DNA of 17,040 nt from Erythrobacter sp. UBA2510 (GTDB lineage Bacteria; Pseudomonadota; Alphaproteobacteria; Sphingomonadales; Sphingomonadaceae): NCBI GenBank assembly GCA_002341345.1, contig DDNW01000094.1:10434-27473 (forward strand). The letters are read 5' to 3'. The first letter of the stretch is position 1. The number at the start of each line of letters is the position of its first letter. This document shows, piece by piece, positions 1-8,427 of the stretch. Position numbers and translations under genes: made by a program. The notes beneath the pieces were generated by a model. The model had not been told where the DNA came from, did not search any database, and was given only the letters and a program-made list of their open reading frames with translations.

Positions 1-1727
1 GCGAACTCGTGGATGCTGAATCCGCGGCATTGCTCGTTCTTGGGTTTGCCCCAGGGCTTGCCGAGCTGGATGCGGCCCTGCTCCTGCAGGATGCGTGAGA
101 GCTTGCTCTCGAAGCAGCAATAGGCCGTCCGCCTGGTTTTGCAGATGCCGAGAAAGCTACTCGAGCAATAGGTTCCGACCCTGTAGCAGAAACCCATGCG
201 ATCCTTGATGTCGAGCATCTTCTCCTGGGTGGAGCAGGCGAACAGAGTGAGGAATGGCGTCGCAAGCGCCGCTATGGCAGCCGGTCCGCCGGCGAGCGCA
301 GCCGCTCCGGCACCGACAGTGAGCAAGCCCGACACTTTGCCGGCGCAGCAGTTGATGAGGCCGAACACCGGCTTGTGGCAGGTCTCGCGCTCGCCGCTGA
401 ACACCGTCAATTCGTCGGGATTGAACTCCTCGCCCGCCTGGCCGATCGCGTGCAGCGCAACCAGTGCATCCTTGAGTTCTGTCGAAGCCTCCCGTTCGAT
501 CGTCTCGCATTCGCCGTTGAGGCAGTAGACGTCGTTTCCGCAGATATATTGCTGTTCGTCGGAAGCTCCGCCGGACCCTGGCGTGGGACACCTGTAGATC
601 CGCTCGCGCACTTCGCAGCCGGGCGAGGCTTCATCGTCGTCAAGACATTCTTCGCGGACGAACGTGCATTGGGGGTTCGCCTCGAGGGACGGACAATCGT
701 TGCCGGCGGAGAGTGTATGGCACAGATAGGTCCGGTTCCACGCCCAGCAGGGCTGTGTAACGGCCACGCCGTCCACGATCCGCGTGACGGGATCGCTTGA
801 TGTGCAAACCTCCTCTTGCTGGACACACATCCTGTCGCCGGCGAATGCGGCGCAGGCCGCCTCATTGCGCGTTGCTCTGACATTGGTCGCTTCCGCGTCC
901 TTCGACAGCCAATATTCGCCCGTCGCGATGACGATGCCGGGATGATAGTAGCCGGGCGTGATGCCTTGCGCCGGGCCGCTGCATTTTAGCTCATAGGCGG
1001 TGTGGCCGAGCGACGGGCAAGAGGTTGCGGCAGTAAATCCGAAGGGGCCGAAATTGCTGCAATAATCGATTGCACGTGTTTCCTGACAGATACCGTTTGC
1101 CACCTCATCGTCGAACGCCGCCCGGGCAGGATAGACACCGCCGTCCGTGGGCATCGTGCTCATGCGTCCGGCCCAATAGGTATAGGTTTCACGCTTTTCG
1201 ACCGAAACGCTAAGCGGGATCGTGCAGGATCGGACATGCTCGGTGAGCTTGCTGCCAACATTGCAGCTGGTCTCGTACCAGCCCTGCGGTTTCTCCCCAG
1301 GTGGAAGCGGGACGCAACTGCCCTGCCCGCCGCTGATATCCTCGCCTTCGAGATATGCCTGCGGATCCTCCTCGATGGCTCGACCGCGCGCGATATCGGC
1401 CTTGATTTCGGCTGCATCGAACTTTGGGCGGACGCGATCACCTTCGATGATCGTCCGATAGCCCTCATGCGAGCCGGTCTGCGACGATGCGTCTGACACC
1501 ATCCGGTCGGGATCATCGAAATAGGAGGATTGAGGCAGCGTGGTGCCCTGATAGCCCGGCACCTCTAGTGCCTGGCCATCCGAGTCCGGAATAAGCGTGC
1601 CGTCCTGGCGGAAGGCTTCGGCCATCGCCTTGCCCTCAGCTCTTGCATCCGCGGTCGTTTCCTGCGCCAGCGCAGGCGCCGCGGCCGCGAACGCGGCGAA
1701 GGCCAGCAAGACGCGACGCAGGCTCAT
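1..1727 (-). CDS. traN: TraN, outer-membrane mating-pair stabilisation protein (3' end outside window)
   Basis: TraN is a cysteine-rich outer-membrane adhesin that stabilises the donor-recipient junction in F-type conjugation. I translated the minus strand from the ATG at 1727 and it stays open for 575 codons to the left edge, so the C-terminus is missing. Residues 1-21 form a signal peptide ending ALA before Gln. The body has roughly 30 cysteines, many in closely spaced pairs. Near the window edge comes the conserved TraN C-terminal signature: a CCFESKLSRILQEQG-type segment followed by CRGFSIHEF. The F protein is about 600 aa, so probably only a short tail is lost. The start overlaps the trbC stop by four bases (ATGA), with GGAAG as ribosome binding site. 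The disulfides expected here fit the DsbC-like gene in the same operon. The family call is firm; receptor specificity cannot be read. Confidence 0.93.
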   Translation of the reverse strand, partial: MSLRRVLLAFAAFAAAAPALAQETTADARAEGKAMAEAFRQDGTLIPDSDGQALEVPGYQGTTLPQSSYFDDPDRMVSDASSQTGSHEGYRTIIEGDRVRPKFDAAEIKADIARGRAIEEDPQAYLEGEDISGGQGSCVPLPPGEKPQGWYETSCNVGSKLTEHVRSCTIPLSVSVEKRETYTYWAGRMSTMPTDGGVYPARAAFDDEVANGICQETRAIDYCSNFGPFGFTAATSCPSLGHTAYELKCSGPAQGITPGYYHPGIVIATGEYWLSKDAEATNVRATRNEAACAAFAGDRMCVQQEEVCTSSDPVTRIVDGVAVTQPCWAWNRTYLCHTLSAGNDCPSLEANPQCTFVREECLDDDEASPGCEVRERIYRCPTPGSGGASDEQQYICGNDVYCLNGECETIEREASTELKDALVALHAIGQAGEEFNPDELTVFSGERETCHKPVFGLINCCAGKVSGLLTVGAGAAALAGGPAAIAALATPFLTLFACSTQEKMLDIKDRMGFCYRVGTYCSSSFLGICKTRRTAYCCFESKLSRILQEQGRIQLGKPWGKPKNEQCRGFSIHEF

Positions 1728-2467
1728 TGCCGCTTCCGGAGATTGGCGAGCGCCACGCCGGCGACCGTCGCGCCGGGGCCACGACCATCGGCAAAGGATG
1801 TCAGCGCATGTTCGACAGTGACATTGCCAGTGAGGCGATCATTGGGCGGGACCACCGTCTTGCAGCGAAAGCCTTCGCACAGGTCGAAATCGGACCCGAC
1901 GGCGATGTAAGTCGGGACGGCCTGGACTTCGAATGCCCGGAATAGACGAGGGTCGATCCCTATGCTGGCATAGTCGGCCTCGTCCTTGACCAGTCGCGCG
2001 ATCGCGGACTGGAACGCTTTCATGGAGTTGTCCGGGAAACCGCGAAACACGACAACGCCGCCCGCGCGCGAGACGTCGGCAATCATTCGCTTCAGGGACT
2101 CCTCCGGCATGGACAGGCTGGCGAAGGCGATGAACTGCGGGGCTTGTCCACGCGGCGCATCGATATTTCCGACCGCGCCGGCGACCAGTTCGTCGAAGTC
2201 GACGACGCCCTTGGGACCGACGGGCAGGTCCGCGGGCGAAAGGCGTCTCAGGTTTTCCCTGCCGCCATCGGCCGTCGCCGTGGCCTCCTCGCGCAGGGCA
2301 TCCCCGCGATCCTTGACATGCGCGACGAACGTCTCGGCGTCCTCTGCCATCGCCGCGGCGCGGGCCTTGATTGCCTGAACGTCGATTTCGTCGGTGGTCT
2401 GCGCAAGCAGCGCGGAGACACCAACAACCCCTGTAAGCGCGACACATGTGATGAGAATCCTGCGCAC
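1724..2467 (-). CDS. trbC: TrbC, F-type pilus assembly periplasmic protein
   Basis: This 247-aa protein is F-type TrbC, a periplasmic protein needed for pilus assembly that works with TraW and TraU. Residues 1-22 form a signal peptide. An Ala/Glu-rich helical stretch follows (about 28-75), then the TrbC domain at about 108-215. That domain begins QFIAFASLSMPEESL and has a thioredoxin-like look, including AVPTYIAVG at about 183-191, but no CxxC; two cysteines lie at about 197 and 202. F TrbC is about 212 aa, so this one is slightly longer. The start is a GTG placed 12 bases after the traU stop behind a strong GGGGGAGG ribosome binding site. The gene overlaps the following traN start by four bases. 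It is unrelated to the P-type pilin also called TrbC. Confidence 0.9.
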   Translation of the reverse strand: MRRILITCVALTGVVGVSALLAQTTDEIDVQAIKARAAAMAEDAETFVAHVKDRGDALREEATATADGGRENLRRLSPADLPVGPKGVVDFDELVAGAVGNIDAPRGQAPQFIAFASLSMPEESLKRMIADVSRAGGVVVFRGFPDNSMKAFQSAIARLVKDEADYASIGIDPRLFRAFEVQAVPTYIAVGSDFDLCEGFRCKTVVPPNDRLTGNVTVEHALTSFADGRGPGATVAGVALANLRKRQ

Positions 2468-2479
2468 GGCCCCCTCCCC

Positions 2480-3493
2480 CTACAGCACACAGCAGTTGCG
2501 CTTGCGCCAGACCAGGTAGCCCATGTCCTCGCCGGCGGCCGGATAGGCGCGGCCGGCGTCGGGCGGCATGGTCGACGCGCCGATCGGCGAACAGGCATAG
2601 CGCCCCGACACCGTCGTGATCGGGTTGGTCATCTGGAAGCGATACTGCTGCTTGCGCATGATCGGCATGAGGTACTTCTTGCAAAGGCCCTTCGAGCCCA
2701 TCGTCCCCCAGGCCAGCCCCATCCGGTGCATCTTGTACGCGAAGCGCGAGAGGGCGAGCCGCGAGGACTGCACATGGCCGATATGCGAAGGGATGTTGCC
2801 GTTAAGCGGGTACATCGTCCCCTGACAGCCCGCGCACCAGAACAGCGAGTCGAGCGGCAAATTGACGGTCGAGGTGACGCAGTCGCCGGCACAGGCGGCG
2901 ACTGCGAGTGGATTGGCAAACACCACCGCCTCGGGATTGATAAGCGCGGTCAGGGTATCGTCCTGCCAGAGCGGATCGATCTCCGTCATATAGGCGATAT
3001 CGAACGACGCCTGCTCGAAGCAGAGGAAGTCCGTCAAAATCTCCATCCAGTAGAGCAGCGGGTAAACGTACCAGTGGACGTGCCACTTCGCCGTGTTCTG
3101 GCTCTTGCCGCCGACCTGGCTCGGTCCCGCAAGCATGCCCTGGCCGATGTCGAAGCCGGGCGCGATCTTCTTCCCGCCGAGGTTTACGAAGCACCATGGC
3201 TTCATAGTCACGTCCGCCAGCCTGACCGGCTCCCAGAACCCGACCGAAATCCCGATACGCGGCAAAGGATCGGCACACGCGCAGATTGGCGACGCTGGAT
3301 TGTTGGTGTCGGGCCTGCCGCTCGGCCAGATCTTGAGGCCACCGACCGACAGCGGGAACAGGCAAGACCAGCAGACGTCCGTAACAGGATTGACGAACTT
3401 GCCCGAGCATCCGACCGCTTCCGCGCGGCCCGGCAGGAGCGCAACCGAGCCGAACAGGGCCAAGATGGCGGCAAGGAGACGGAGCGGTCTCAC
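2480..3493 (-). CDS. traU: TraU, F-type pilus assembly / DNA transfer protein
   Basis: TraU is a periplasmic, cysteine-rich protein required for pilus assembly and DNA transfer in F-type systems. I start it at the GTG at 3493, which overlaps the stop of the preceding 91-aa gene (GTGA) and follows a GAGAGG ribosome binding site. The open frame extends 65 codons further upstream but that part reads across the neighbouring gene. The resulting 337 aa match the usual size (F TraU about 330). Residues 1-26 are a signal peptide ending AEA. Family hallmarks include CWSCLFP, ICACADPLP, IGISVGFWEP, the aromatic-rich stretch around HWYVYPLLYWME, FWCAGCQG, and a C-terminus ending NCCVL. About 15 cysteines are present, implying several disulfides. 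Confidence 0.95.
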   Translation of the reverse strand: MRPLRLLAAILALFGSVALLPGRAEAVGCSGKFVNPVTDVCWSCLFPLSVGGLKIWPSGRPDTNNPASPICACADPLPRIGISVGFWEPVRLADVTMKPWCFVNLGGKKIAPGFDIGQGMLAGPSQVGGKSQNTAKWHVHWYVYPLLYWMEILTDFLCFEQASFDIAYMTEIDPLWQDDTLTALINPEAVVFANPLAVAACAGDCVTSTVNLPLDSLFWCAGCQGTMYPLNGNIPSHIGHVQSSRLALSRFAYKMHRMGLAWGTMGSKGLCKKYLMPIMRKQQYRFQMTNPITTVSGRYACSPIGASTMPPDAGRAYPAAGEDMGYLVWRKRNCCVL

Positions 3494-3765
3494 GGCTCGA
3501 CCTCTCCATGTCGACCGGCAAGCCAGGCATCGTCGGCGGCGTTCTTTGCCCGGAAGTAGCGGATGCCACAGAGAAGTGCGGCGAGCAGCAGCACGGCGCA
3601 AACGAGGCCCGCGGCATTGCCCGCGAGCGCGCGAAGCGGTTGCAGGCAGAGGATCGAGGCCGCAAGCGCGATGCACAGGAGTTGCCACAAGTGGCGCCTG
3701 CGGCGGAGCATCCTTGTCTCGGGCGCTGCCATCGGTGTGCGCAGCATGTCGAGCCAGATCGGCAT
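3490..3765 (-). CDS. Small two-helix membrane protein between traW and traU
   Basis: This 91-aa protein is unrecognised. It has a basic arginine run (about residues 21-25), then two hydrophobic segments at about 27-44 and 51-68, and a short polar tail rich in Ala, Asp and Gly. This predicts an inner-membrane hairpin. The ATG at 3765 overlaps the traW stop by one base (TGATG) and has GGGGG about seven bases upstream; a GTG one codon earlier is possible. Its own stop overlaps the traU GTG by four bases, so it is locked into the operon and very likely translated. F itself has no gene at this position. The context suggests a pilus-assembly accessory role, but no function can be assigned from sequence. 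Confidence 0.8.
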   Translation of the reverse strand: MPIWLDMLRTPMAAPETRMLRRRRHLWQLLCIALAASILCLQPLRALAGNAAGLVCAVLLLAALLCGIRYFRAKNAADDAWLAGRHGEVEP

Positions 3766-4412
3766 CACTTCGCCCCCTGCCGCGCTAGGACATGCTCGCG
3801 CACCTGCATGACCTTGCCTTGCTGGCTCACGACTGCCGGCGTGTGGCGAATGCCGAACCGCTCGGTCAGCACGCCGTTCTGATCGAAATAGAAGCGGCGC
3901 TTGCGGTTGGTCATTTCATCGATCGGAGAGCCGGCAACGAGGATGATCTTGGCGTCCGTTGCGTTCCAGCGCCCGGTCGCCCACGCCATCTGCCTGGCAT
4001 CGTCGCCATCGACGAAGACGAGTGCCTGGCGCACCGTCACGAAATCGAGAGGGTTCACGCGCTGCCCAGCGGCTGCGATGAGATTGCCCTTCTGGTCGCG
4101 GATGTCCCGCTCGACGACCATCGCCGGATCGAATTGCCAGCTCCGCTCCCGGATCGCCGGGGTTATCCCGGCGACCGGCTTAGGCCGACGCACGGATTGC
4201 TCGACGCGGCGCGCGAACTGTTGATTGAGCGCGTCGATCTGGCCCGATGACTGGAGCCGGGCCAAGCGGGCCTCGATCGTCGCCAGCAGGTCTGGCTCGA
4301 TTATCGGAAAGGCTTGTGCCTGCGTCCCATAGTCGCGCGCCTGGGTGGACGCGGTGGCGCCGACGGCGACGAGAAGGCCTGTCCCAACTATGCGAAGGAC
4401 GGGAGCTCTCAC
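3765..4412 (-). CDS. traW: TraW, F-type pilus assembly protein
   Basis: This 215-aa protein is TraW, a periplasmic F-type assembly protein that acts with TrbC and TraU; the F version is about 210 aa. It has a signal peptide at about residues 1-26 and the family's mature N-terminal hallmark, AFPIIEPDLLATIEARL, at about 34-50. The central RDIRDQKGNLIAAAGQRVNPLDFV and the LVFVDGDD...A.W stretch are typical of TraW. The C-terminal part reads FYFDQNGVLTERFGIRHTPAVV, resembling a thioredoxin-like cis-Pro loop. The start is GTG, overlapping the stop of the S26 peptidase gene by four bases and preceded by a GGGGAGG site seven bases away. The stop overlaps the following small membrane-protein gene. 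Confidence 0.93.
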   Translation of the reverse strand: MRAPVLRIVGTGLLVAVGATASTQARDYGTQAQAFPIIEPDLLATIEARLARLQSSGQIDALNQQFARRVEQSVRRPKPVAGITPAIRERSWQFDPAMVVERDIRDQKGNLIAAAGQRVNPLDFVTVRQALVFVDGDDARQMAWATGRWNATDAKIILVAGSPIDEMTNRKRRFYFDQNGVLTERFGIRHTPAVVSQQGKVMQVREHVLARQGAK

Positions 4413-4930
4413 AACACCGCCTCCCCGGTGCCGAGGATTTGCGGGCGGCAGATGAACCCGATTTCGCCGTAGCGGCTGTCAAAGCTGTCGGGATGCGGAG
4501 TTCCCACGAAATAGCAGCCCTCCGGCACCGTGCCGATCGGCCCAGGTGTCAGCTTCTCGCCGCGCCGCGTCACTTCCTTCATCGAGCCGACGAGATGCCC
4601 GTTCACCAGGACTTCTGCGCCTCGATGCTCGACGAGATCGCCGGGCATGCCATAGACGATCTTTCCGAATGCCCCTGGGTTCTCGCCGAAATGCGCGCGC
4701 ACGAGCGCGTTCACGGGCGGGACGAAGAAGAGATAATCGCCGCGCTTGGGCGCTCTGCCCCGGTCGATGGTGAAGGCCCAGTTGGGCAGGGATTCAGAGG
4801 CGTTGATGAACAATGCGTGGTTCTCGCGCCAGGACGACAGCGCGCTCGCGGCGATGCCGCCAATCCCAATGAGGCCGAGCAGCAGCCAGCGCCGCCTAGC
4901 CGGTCCGCGGGTTTCAGTTGGCGGGGCCAT
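4409..4930 (-). CDS. traF: TraF/TrhF-type S26 signal peptidase of the transfer operon
   Basis: This 173-aa protein belongs to peptidase family S26, the TraF/TrhF group found in conjugation operons; it is not the thioredoxin-like TraF of plasmid F. One membrane segment lies at about residues 15-33. The catalytic serine motif is NASESLP, with Ser47 the likely nucleophile. The general-base lysine is probably Lys90 in KIVYGMPGD, and FVGTPHPDSFDSRYGEIGF (about 141-159) is the final conserved box. I chose the ATG at 4930, which has a GGGAG site and overlaps trbI by 17 bases; upstream codons in this frame lie inside trbI. The family processes pilins or other exported transfer proteins, and in P-type systems TraF cyclises the pilin. 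By context the likely substrate here is the traA pilin (inference). Confidence 0.9.
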   Translation of the reverse strand: MAPPTETRGPARRRWLLLGLIGIGGIAASALSSWRENHALFINASESLPNWAFTIDRGRAPKRGDYLFFVPPVNALVRAHFGENPGAFGKIVYGMPGDLVEHRGAEVLVNGHLVGSMKEVTRRGEKLTPGPIGTVPEGCYFVGTPHPDSFDSRYGEIGFICRPQILGTGEAVL

Positions 4931-5483
4931 CGGGCGCGCTCCCGAAAGGTGAGGCCGTTGCAGGTGCGGTCTGCGGTGCAGCCGGTGCGGGAGCGGGAGA
5001 GCCACCACCTATCCTGGCCTGGAGTTCGGCAGGTGAGGCAGGACGCGGAATAGCGATGCCACTCGCATAAACCGCCCTTCTCACTTCATCGGTGATATCC
5101 GGGACATTGCGCGTGAGGACCGCTTCCGCGACCAGGACCGTCTCGCCCTTGGCGGCGCGCACAGCCATCTGGCCATCAAGCGATGCCATGAAGGCACGCA
5201 TCTCGTGCTCGACCTGATCGGGCGGCGACGCGCTACGGGCCTGTGCCTGGATATACTCGCCGACAAGGCCGGACAGCTTTACCGCAACGATGCGCTGTTG
5301 CGATGGCGGTGAGAGTAAGGAGCGCGTCACCCACATGCCCCAGGCGAGAGCGGCAAGGAGGATCGCCAGGGCTGCGAGCTGCAGCACCGACAGGCCTGCA
5401 AACGCGGTCCGGCGCTTGCGCGGCTGCTCCGTGCCGACAGGGCGTGGGAGATCGAGCTCAGGTTCGTGTGAAAGATCGGTCAT
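4914..5483 (-). CDS. trbI: TrbI, F-type inner-membrane transfer protein
   Basis: This 189-aa protein matches F-type TrbI, an inner-membrane protein that influences pilus outgrowth and retraction. A polar, Pro/Glu-rich N-terminus and a basic RKRR precede one transmembrane helix at about residues 32-54. The periplasmic part carries the family pattern: IVAVKLSGLVGEYI, then ETVLVAEAVLTRNVPDITDEV. The C-terminal 40 residues are Pro/Ala/Gly-rich and probably disordered; they make the protein longer than F TrbI (about 128 aa). The ATG at 5483 overlaps the stop of the preceding 119-aa gene (ATGA) and has a GGGGGGAG ribosome binding site. The longer upstream frame is an antisense-like extension and was rejected. 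The name is distinct from the P-type TrbI/VirB10. Confidence 0.85.
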   Translation of the reverse strand: MTDLSHEPELDLPRPVGTEQPRKRRTAFAGLSVLQLAALAILLAALAWGMWVTRSLLSPPSQQRIVAVKLSGLVGEYIQAQARSASPPDQVEHEMRAFMASLDGQMAVRAAKGETVLVAEAVLTRNVPDITDEVRRAVYASGIAIPRPASPAELQARIGGGSPAPAPAAPQTAPATASPFGSAPDGPAN

Positions 5484-5839
5484 GTCGTCTCTCCCCCCGA
5501 TGATCCGGATTGCCGCAGGGCATGCCAGCGGAGCACACCGACGATCAGGAACAGAATGGCAACCAGCCCGACCAGCAGCAGTTGGAACGAGCCTTGCCGC
5601 TGTGCACCCGCCTCGAGATAGCGCGCCGAAAGATTGCTCAGCTGGAGGAAGAAGCCATCGAAGCTGAGATTGCCGAGCAGAGCCAGGAAGCAGACGAACA
5701 GGCCGAGGACTACGAGCATGTTGGTTGCAGCCCATCCCGCTGTGCGAAGCCCATGATAAATCACCGCTTGCCAGTTCAGTACACGGCGACGCCGTGGAGG
5801 ACGGTGGCGGTGCAGCACGATGCGTTCGGGGACCGGCAT
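5480..5839 (-). CDS. Two-helix membrane protein between traC and trbI
   Basis: This 119-aa protein is not a family I recognise. A strongly basic N-terminus with several Arg and His residues (1-20) is followed by two hydrophobic helices at about 36-57 and 86-104. They are separated by a short polar loop containing DGFFLQLSNLSARYLEAGAQ. The positive-inside rule suggests both ends are cytoplasmic. The ATG lies two bases after the traC stop, and its own stop overlaps the trbI ATG, so it is part of the same coupled operon. F has other small genes near here but nothing I can match. A structural or assembly role at the inner membrane near the TraC ATPase is the obvious guess, but it rests only on position. 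Confidence 0.82.
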   Translation of the reverse strand: MPVPERIVLHRHRPPRRRRVLNWQAVIYHGLRTAGWAATNMLVVLGLFVCFLALLGNLSFDGFFLQLSNLSARYLEAGAQRQGSFQLLLVGLVAILFLIVGVLRWHALRQSGSSGGETT

Positions 5840-5841
5840 GG

Positions 5842-8427
5842 CTATTCCGCCGCGAGCGTAACCTTGCCGCTCGCCTCCTGTCCGTTTGCTTCTATCGCCG
5901 GTTCGAGCAACCGTTCGATTGCTTCCTCGATCGTGAGTCCCTCGCGTACCCCCGCTTCGATCGCCGCGAAGGTGCGTGGGCTCGACGAATAGACCGCCGC
6001 CGAGAAGGGATCGAGCACGAGCCGGCCCAGCGCCAGCGTGTCAGGGCCTTTGATCAGAAGGTCGGAATATTCCGTGCCGTTGCGTTTCAATGATCGGAGC
6101 AGCGCGTCGGTATGGCTGTCCATGTCGAAACGGTCGTGTTTTTTGAAATCGGCGATGGTTTCCGGCTTCTGCTGAAGAATGACGAACCAATCGCTGTTCT
6201 CAAGCGCGGCCTTTGATCCGTCCGACTTGTAGTAGTCGTTCAATGACTGGGTCGCGGTGATGAGCGACGCGCCATATTTGCGGCATGTCCGGCTGTAGGT
6301 CTCGATGAAATCGGCCATCGCGCCGCCGCGCAGCATCTGCCAGGCTTCGTCGAGGAGCAGCGCCTTGGGGATCGCGCGGTCGATTCGGCGCATCGCCTGC
6401 GATGACATGAACATGATCGCGGTCAGCACGACCGAACGCAGTTCCTCGCGGGATGCAAGGTCGGAAAGCTCGAACACGGTGAAATCGGCCTCGAGACGGA
6501 AGCTCACGTCCCCGCTGAAGAAGCGGCCATAGGTGCCCGCGCTCGAAAATGGGCGCATGGCGATGGCGAGATCTCCGGCAAGCATGTTGCCGGTGGCATC
6601 GAGCGCGGCGATCACATCGTCGACGCTGCCCGCCCTGCCCTTCTCGTTCCAGATCTGGTTGACAGCGCCGTCGATCAGTCCCCGCTCGGTATCATTCAGC
6701 CGGTCCATATGGCGCGCCATCTGCGAGACGATCGCCTTCAGCATCGCCATGCAGTCGAGCAGATAATCCTCGTCCTCTTCCGCCCGCGTGCCGTCGATCA
6801 TGGCAAAGGGATTGAGGCAGAAGCCGGACGACATGGTGAATTCGACGAAGGCACCGCCCTGGAGCCTTGCAGAGTGCTCAAAGGAACGTCCGTCGTCGAT
6901 CACCACCACTTTCGCCCCGGCACCGCATAGCGATGCGCACAGTTCCTGAAGCGCAACCGATTTGCCTGAGCCCGACTTACCGAACACTGCGACATTATGA
7001 TTGCCGGCGGCATTTTCGAACGGCGACCAGAAGAAGGGCTGTCCACGCCGGCCCACCAGCAGGAGATGCGGGATCGGACCGCCCAGATACTCGCCCTGCA
7101 AGGGCGCGAGATTGCAGGCCGTGGTCGTAAGCATCGTGCGCATGCGCTTCATGCGCTCGAGATCGCGTGAGAGACCATCGGCGAGTGTGATCGGCATGGC
7201 GCAGAGCAGGCCCATGATCTGCAGATAGCGATCGTCGTGAAGGTCCCAGCCTGCGGCGCGATAGACGGACTTCACTATTCTCTCATGGGCGTCGCCCTGC
7301 CCCTTGGGCGAGAACGACGTCAGCGAGTAGAAGCAGCGCACAAGCTTGCGGCCCTGTCGGAGCTCATCCTGGACATACTGCCATTCGCGCGACTGTTCGC
7401 GCAGCTGCGGCAGGAAGCGCGCCGATTTAGAATCGGCGAGGCTGGTGGTCCGCATGAACTTGTAGCCCGCCTTGCTCGCGGACGCCTGTTCGTCGGGATA
7501 TTGAAGACAAAGCACGGTCGCAACCGGACAGGGCATCCGCAGCTTGTCCGTGAACAGGTCGCCGATTAGCCTCGCCACATCCCAGGGCGCCCAGCGGCTC
7601 GGCAGGTTGCGCACCGAGAAGGAGCGCAGGTCGAACGTGTCGGGATAGATTTCGCCGATCTCGGGCGCACCATCGACATCCGCACCCGTCGGACGGAAGC
7701 GCTCGGTACGCAGCAGGAGCCGGTCGGGCTCGATCCTGAGCTCGATGTCGCGCCGGACGGCCTGGTCGGCGATCGGGTCGAACGGACTGTAGCTGGTCGG
7801 ATCGTCACCCGCTGCCGTTGTCGGAGACGTCATGTCGTCAATGAGCGCAATGAGTGCGACGGGATCGAGGACGCGGGTCGGCACATCGATCGACTGGAGC
7901 GTCGAGACGAGGCCCTCTCGTACCGAAACCAATGCGTCGGTCGTTACCGATGCAGTATCGGGGACGCTCACCGAAATCACGATACGGTGATTGCGAAGAT
8001 GGAAGGGGGCATCGGCCGACAGCGACCGCCAGACGCCGGCGCTCAGATAATCGGCGCGGTGTCGTGCCATGCGCTCGTAGATGCCACGGGCCCGGTAGCG
8101 GGGCACGAACCATTGCGAAACCCGGTCCCCGATCCGGGGCGACATCCAGTGAAGGATCTGGACGCAGCATTGCGCTGGGATGGCCTCCGAGAGGAACTGG
8201 GTCAGGATCTCGGCCGTCCGCTCGTCTCCGCCGACCAGCGGCGCCGCCTCGATTGCAAAACCCCGCGACCCGCTGTTGAAGAACAGCGACGTTTTCTGGT
8301 CGAAACTGCGATAGGGCAACCAATGTGCGAGCATTGGGACTCCGTGACTGGGCGGGCGCGTATCGGGCTTGCCGTCCGCGCCAAGAACCCGCTCGACGAT
8401 CCCGCTGAAAAGACCGGGTCCAGTCAT
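5842..8427 (-). CDS. traC: TraC, type IV secretion ATPase (VirB4 family)
   Basis: TraC is the VirB4-type ATPase that powers pilus assembly on the inner face of the membrane. The 861-aa protein is close to F TraC in length (about 875). The N-terminal TraC/VirB4 domain occupies roughly residues 30-450, with features such as ILHWMSPRIGDRV, an FRPTG segment and QYPDEQ. The C-terminal ATPase domain follows. It has Walker A GKSGSGKS at about 483-490, a VVVIDDGRSF strand at about 507-516, Walker B ALLLDEAWQML at about 689-699, and the downstream TATQSLNDYY and LQQKPETIADF motifs. I use the ATG at 8427, which overlaps the traV stop (TGATG) and follows GGAGGAA; the TTG one codon earlier is less likely. 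The TAG stop lies just before the 119-aa gene. Confidence 0.97.
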   Translation of the reverse strand: MTGPGLFSGIVERVLGADGKPDTRPPSHGVPMLAHWLPYRSFDQKTSLFFNSGSRGFAIEAAPLVGGDERTAEILTQFLSEAIPAQCCVQILHWMSPRIGDRVSQWFVPRYRARGIYERMARHRADYLSAGVWRSLSADAPFHLRNHRIVISVSVPDTASVTTDALVSVREGLVSTLQSIDVPTRVLDPVALIALIDDMTSPTTAAGDDPTSYSPFDPIADQAVRRDIELRIEPDRLLLRTERFRPTGADVDGAPEIGEIYPDTFDLRSFSVRNLPSRWAPWDVARLIGDLFTDKLRMPCPVATVLCLQYPDEQASASKAGYKFMRTTSLADSKSARFLPQLREQSREWQYVQDELRQGRKLVRCFYSLTSFSPKGQGDAHERIVKSVYRAAGWDLHDDRYLQIMGLLCAMPITLADGLSRDLERMKRMRTMLTTTACNLAPLQGEYLGGPIPHLLLVGRRGQPFFWSPFENAAGNHNVAVFGKSGSGKSVALQELCASLCGAGAKVVVIDDGRSFEHSARLQGGAFVEFTMSSGFCLNPFAMIDGTRAEEDEDYLLDCMAMLKAIVSQMARHMDRLNDTERGLIDGAVNQIWNEKGRAGSVDDVIAALDATGNMLAGDLAIAMRPFSSAGTYGRFFSGDVSFRLEADFTVFELSDLASREELRSVVLTAIMFMSSQAMRRIDRAIPKALLLDEAWQMLRGGAMADFIETYSRTCRKYGASLITATQSLNDYYKSDGSKAALENSDWFVILQQKPETIADFKKHDRFDMDSHTDALLRSLKRNGTEYSDLLIKGPDTLALGRLVLDPFSAAVYSSSPRTFAAIEAGVREGLTIEEAIERLLEPAIEANGQEASGKVTLAAE

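Noticed and set aside
2144..3559. Long plus-strand open frame of 471 codons
   Set aside because: It is antisense to trbC and traU, is very Arg/His/Ala-rich, matches no family, and exists because high-GC genes open the opposite strand.
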